DNA of 64,000 bases from Verticillium longisporum (taxonomy: Eukaryota > Ascomycota > Sordariomycetes > Glomerellales > Plectosphaerellaceae). The position numbers and the translations under genes are program-made. This document shows, piece by piece, positions 61,014 to 64,000 of the stretch. Under the pieces are notes generated by a model that saw only the letters and a program-made list of their open reading frames with translations, ran no database searches and was not told the origin of the DNA. Position 1 is the first letter of the stretch; each line of letters opens with the position of its first letter. The DNA is taken from the NCBI GenBank assembly GCA_019188255.1, contig JAETXT010000001.1, positions 62,001 to 126,000 of the forward strand, read 5' to 3'.

Positions 61014-61799
61014 ATGACCAACTTTAACATCAAGATCATCTCGGACAACGTCTGCCCCTGGGTAAGCAGCCTCGCCTCCAGCCTTCCCTCGGCCTTCCCT
61101 CAGCCTTCCCTCAGCCTTCCCTCAGCCTTCCCTCAGCCTTCCCTCAGCCTTCCCTCCAGTCACCCTGCAGCTCCAGCTAACAGCCCCCAGTGCTACGTCG
61201 GCAAGAGCCGCCTCGACAAGGCCATCGCGCTCTACCAAAAGACGGTCCCCGCCGGCAAGGACGACACCTTCACCGTCACCTGGTCCCCCTTCTACCTGGA
61301 CCCGACGTCGCCCAAGCAGGGCGTGCCGCTGCGCGAGCGCATGGCTCAGCGCTTCGGCCCCGGCCGCTTCGACGCCATGTCGGCGCGCCTCGCCCAGATC
61401 GGCGCCGGCGAGGGCATCCGCTTCTCCTTCGACAGCCGCATCGGCAACACGCGCGACTCGCACCGCGTCGTGGCGCTGGCCCAGGCCAAGGGCCCCGAGA
61501 CGCAGAACCGCGTCGTCGCCGAGATCATGCGCAGCTACTTTGAGGAGGACGGCGACATTACGAGCAAGGACATGCTCGTGCAGGCGGCCGTCAAGGGCGG
61601 GCTCGAGGCCGGCGAGGTCCGGGCCTGGCTCGAGAGCGACGGCGGCGGCGCCCAGGTCGACCGCGAGGTCCAGGAGGCGTATGCCCTCGGCGTCAGCGGC
61701 GTGCCGCACTTTGTCGTCGACGGGCAGCAGCTCGGCGGCGCGCAGGATGTTGAGGCGTTTGTCGAGGTGTTTGCCAACATTAAGGAGAAGAGGGCGTAG
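61014..61799 (+). CDS. DsbA/FrnE-like thioredoxin-fold oxidoreductase
   Basis: 218 aa from exons 61014-61061 and 61191-61799. Family DSBA-like thioredoxin (FrnE / 2-hydroxychromene-2-carboxylate isomerase-like). The N-terminus NFNIKIISDNVCPW joins CYVGKSRLDKAI, so the CPWC active site is formed only after splicing: the intron falls between Trp and the second Cys. The C-terminal GVSGVPHFVVDGQQLGGAQ is the cis-Pro loop of the fold. No signal peptide, so cytosolic. FrnE-type proteins are polyketide-associated isomerase-like or glutathione-dependent oxidoreductases; this one lies in no obvious cluster. The 129-bp intron is a multiple of three without a stop and holds an 11-bp tandem repeat. It converges with SPC34. 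Confidence 0.87.
   Translation: MTNFNIKIISDNVCPWVSSLASSLPSAFPQPSLSLPSAFPQPSLSLPSSHPAAPANSPQCYVGKSRLDKAIALYQKTVPAGKDDTFTVTWSPFYLDPTSPKQGVPLRERMAQRFGPGRFDAMSARLAQIGAGEGIRFSFDSRIGNTRDSHRVVALAQAKGPETQNRVVAEIMRSYFEEDGDITSKDMLVQAAVKGGLEAGEVRAWLESDGGGAQVDREVQEAYALGVSGVPHFVVDGQQLGGAQDVEAFVEVFANIKEKRA
61082..61158. repeat. 11-bp minisatellite in intron 1, 7 units
   Basis: Seven head-to-tail units of CCTTCCCTCAG, the first and last slightly changed, lie in the polypyrimidine part of the intron of the DsbA-like gene. Copy number is likely to vary between strains. Confidence 0.95.
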
Positions 61800-61981
61800 G
61801 CATCACAGCACTCGCTTGTCCTTTCTCTTGTGTTGTCTTTCGCTTGTATCGTCTTTCGCTTGTCTTGTCTTTCGGTCGGTAAACGGGGTATCATTGTAGT
61901 TTCATTACATACCAAAATATCTCGGGCGTTTTTGCTTCTCATCCAACACGGCAAGTCGGTGACTTGTTGTTTGCAGGTGCC

Positions 61982-62833
61982 TCACATGTGAAGCAGCCCT
62001 CCAAGATCCTTGTCCATAGCCCTCAGCCGCGCCTGAAGCTCCCTCTTCTTCCGCTCAAGCTCCCGCACCTCCTCCTCCTCCGCCCGCAGGTCCTCCTCCG
62101 TCATGACATGCCCGTCATGCGCGCCGCCATCCTCGTCCTCGTCCTCGTCCTCGTCCTGCTCTTCGTCCTCCTCGTCCTCGTACCCCCACTGGCCCTTGGC
62201 GCGCTCCATACTCGCCGTCAGCTCAGCGACGCGAGCCTCGTAGTACGCAGCCGTGTTCGCGTTCCGCCCCCACCGCCCCCGCAGCGCCGCGATCCGCGCC
62301 TCGGCCCCGGGCAGCGCGTACACGCCGCACAGCTTCTCGGCGCCCCGCAGCAGCACCTCGACGTCGACGTCGTCGCCCGCCCGGCGCCGCGCCAGCTGCG
62401 CGTGGAGGTCGCCGCCCAGCACGGCGGCGACGGCCGTGTTGCGCCGCGCCGGGCGACCCGTTGGTCCGCCGCCCGTCGTGACCTCGCCTGACGAGACGGC
62501 GAAGACGGTCTTGCGGCGGTCTTGGGGGTGGGATGTTGACGCTGCGGCGGCGGCGGCGGGGTCGGGCTGGGCTGTTGCTAGGGGTGGCGGCGGGGGCACG
62601 GAGAAGAGGGCGCGTTCGTGGGGTTCCGTGTCGCGGATGAGTGAGGTGATGTCGGTGTTGTGGAGGAGGGCGTTGGTGAAGATCTTGGGCGGTGGGAAGC
62701 TGGTTTGGGCGGTCAGCGTCTGGTTTGAGCTCTGTCGCTCAGAAATGGGGCCTGTGCAGACTTACGGGAGCGATTCGATGCCTTGGCAAGAGAGGGCTAT
62801 CTGCTCGAGGTGGATGCTGAGAAGGTGTGACAT
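61982..62833 (-). CDS. SPC34: DASH/Dam1 complex subunit SPC34
   Basis: Kinetochore-microtubule coupling subunit, 261 aa, from exons 62833-62766 and 62699-61982. The spliced N-terminus MSHLLSIHLEQIALSCQG runs into LPFPPPKIFTNALLHN and LIRDTEPHERALFSVP, the fungal Spc34 signature. RRNTAVAAVLGGDLHAQL and VEVLLRGAEKLCGVYALPGA follow. The C-terminal part has an acidic DEDEDEDE run and a heptad-like coiled coil (TEEDLRAEEEEVRELERKK) and ends DLGGLLHM. It acts at spindle microtubule plus ends with Dam1, Duo1, Dad and Ask1 partners. Very high GC at third positions. Assignment is secure; no frame problem. Confidence 0.92.
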
Positions 62834-63654
62834 GGTGATGGCATGGGAATCGTGAGAGTGTTTGTCGTCAGGTCATAAAAAGCAGGAAATTGAATGACCA
62901 GCTCAGACAGGTGTTTTTTTCTCCTGACGGACTTCCCTGTCGCGCCACAACGAAGTAGCTGCTGTTGCAAGATGATGCCCTGGGTTGGTCTTGTTGACAT
63001 TCGAACGGACGACTCTGGACCCCACCAACAGCAGTTGTACAGTTGCAGTGGGAGGGGCAGCTTCTGTATTATGTAATCGGTAGCTTGCCTTCACCACAGC
63101 TATAACAGCTACAAAGGGGATCACCAACATTTTACCAGGTACCTAGGTGAATACCTGGTCTTTCACTCTTCGCTGGCTATTCCTAAGCCTTCACCTGGAT
63201 ATCCGCAGCAGTTCCACAGCTTCGTGCATGGCAGACGCTCCACATGTTGCACAAGTCAATAGGCCAACCAAATCCACAATATCATGAGAGCACTGAAGCC
63301 CTTCTACTGCAGCACATCTATCGCCCCCCAAAATACTCATAAAAAGATCATCAAAAATATGGAAACGAGGAAGCTGTGAGAAAGAAAAGAAAACCGTGCT
63401 CCAATATCCAAACCATCGCTTATGCCCCTCAATGCTGTAATCCGCCAGAAGTCTATCGATGAGGTATCAAAATGGGGGGATCGAGAAAGATGTCATACTA
63501 GAAGTGAAAATGGGAACATGGAAAAAAAAAGAAGACGCAAAAAAAAACTAGTCTATCCGGCTCCCAATCATCATCAACATTGAAATCGTTCCTTCAGCCG
63601 TAGCCCCCCTTTTTTGTGCGTGTGCAAACGTGGAAGGGTAAAAAAGCCCGTCCA
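62834..63654. other. Intergenic region with an 8-bp inverted repeat
   Basis: Promoter side of SPC34. ACCAGGTA and TACCTGGT flank a 10-bp loop at 63134-63159. A- and T-rich stretches near 63520-63560. No supported gene. Confidence 0.4.
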
Positions 63655-64000
63655 CTACTCATCCTCGTCCATCTCCATAATCTCCATCGCATAATATGGC
63701 AGCTCGCGCGCCAGCGTCTCTCCGTCCCCAAACAGCATCCCGAAGCCCCTCATCAGACGACCTCGGCCCTCCTCGCAGCTGTCGGGCTCCTCGAGCTCCT
63801 CGATCCTCTCGGGTGGCGGGTCCTGGAACTGCAGGCTTCGCCGGTCGCCCACACGGCGCCTCAGCCTGCGCGCACTCGCGCCGACAGCATCCCACGGCGT
63901 GTCGGGCAAGTCTTCTTTTCCGTCGCTATCGCTGCGCTCCGAGTGCGTGCGCTTGCCGATGGAGCTACCGTGGGAGCGGCGCTTGCGCATCTTGCGAGCG
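63655..64000 (-). CDS. Partial gene at the window edge, C-terminal part
   Basis: The minus-strand frame is open from the window edge (64000) to a stop at 63655-63657, at least 111 residues. It has an N-terminal basic patch (MRKRRSHGSSIGKR; the Met may be internal because the frame stays open upstream), an Arg-rich middle, then an acidic C-terminus ending EIMEMDEDE. No domain recognised. The basic-then-acidic pattern suggests a nuclear protein, which is an inference only. Confidence 0.5.
   Translation of the reverse strand, partial: ARKMRKRRSHGSSIGKRTHSERSDSDGKEDLPDTPWDAVGASARRLRRRVGDRRSLQFQDPPPERIEELEEPDSCEEGRGRLMRGFGMLFGDGETLARELPYYAMEIMEMDEDE

Overview
The window looks like a chromosome segment of a filamentous ascomycete, probably a sordariomycete. 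The evidence is short GT-AG introns, vacuolar aspartic protease, a DIM-2-type DNA methyltransferase, DASH-complex SPC34, a Fot1/Pogo DNA transposon, and long AT-rich repeats almost free of CpA/TpG, the footprint of repeat-induced point mutation (RIP). It has two compartments that meet sharply near 27.6 kb.

Left compartment (1-27.6 kb): a small secreted protein gene (197-580, minus) is followed by gene-poor DNA and then, from about 3.3 kb, a RIP-destroyed nest of transposons. Flanking sequences let the nest be taken apart. A copia-like element (minus strand, polyprotein start near 25006, truncated near 3300) is interrupted twice: by Fot1-like copy 1 (4588-6445) and by an outer chromodomain-type Ty3/Gypsy element (8844-24573, plus strand, target duplication GAGGG). 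The outer element is split in its protease region by a second copy of the same family (11656-20452, minus strand, target duplication ATATC). The 3' LTR of that inner copy is split by Fot1-like copy 2 (11907-13765). The two Gypsy copies are about 6.93 kb each once insertions are removed. Their zinc-knuckle and reverse-transcriptase catalytic codons show textbook RIP changes. Both also carry an antisense reading frame between pol and the 3' LTR. The two Fot1-like copies are GC-normal, nearly identical and not RIPed, so they arrived late.

Right compartment (27.6-64 kb): ordinary, densely packed genes. In order: PEP4-type aspartic protease (+), Gln/Pro-rich conserved protein (+), conserved hypothetical (-), DUF155 mitochondrial protein (+), DIM-2 DNA methyltransferase (+), secreted CBM19-like mucin (-), alkaline phosphatase (+), Dal5-type MFS transporter (-), flavin monooxygenase (+), SLD2 replication factor (-), TOPORS-like RING protein (+), DsbA/FrnE-like thioredoxin-fold protein (+), SPC34 (-), and a partial gene at the right edge (-). 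There is no obvious metabolic cluster. The main functional link is that DIM-2 methylates RIPed DNA of the kind that fills the left half.

A recurrent oddity is that six otherwise intact genes and both transposase genes carry frame breaks, nearly all explained by one or two missing bases, mostly in short homopolymer runs. This argues for uncorrected long-read consensus errors more than for real pseudogenes. I annotate those genes across the breaks.
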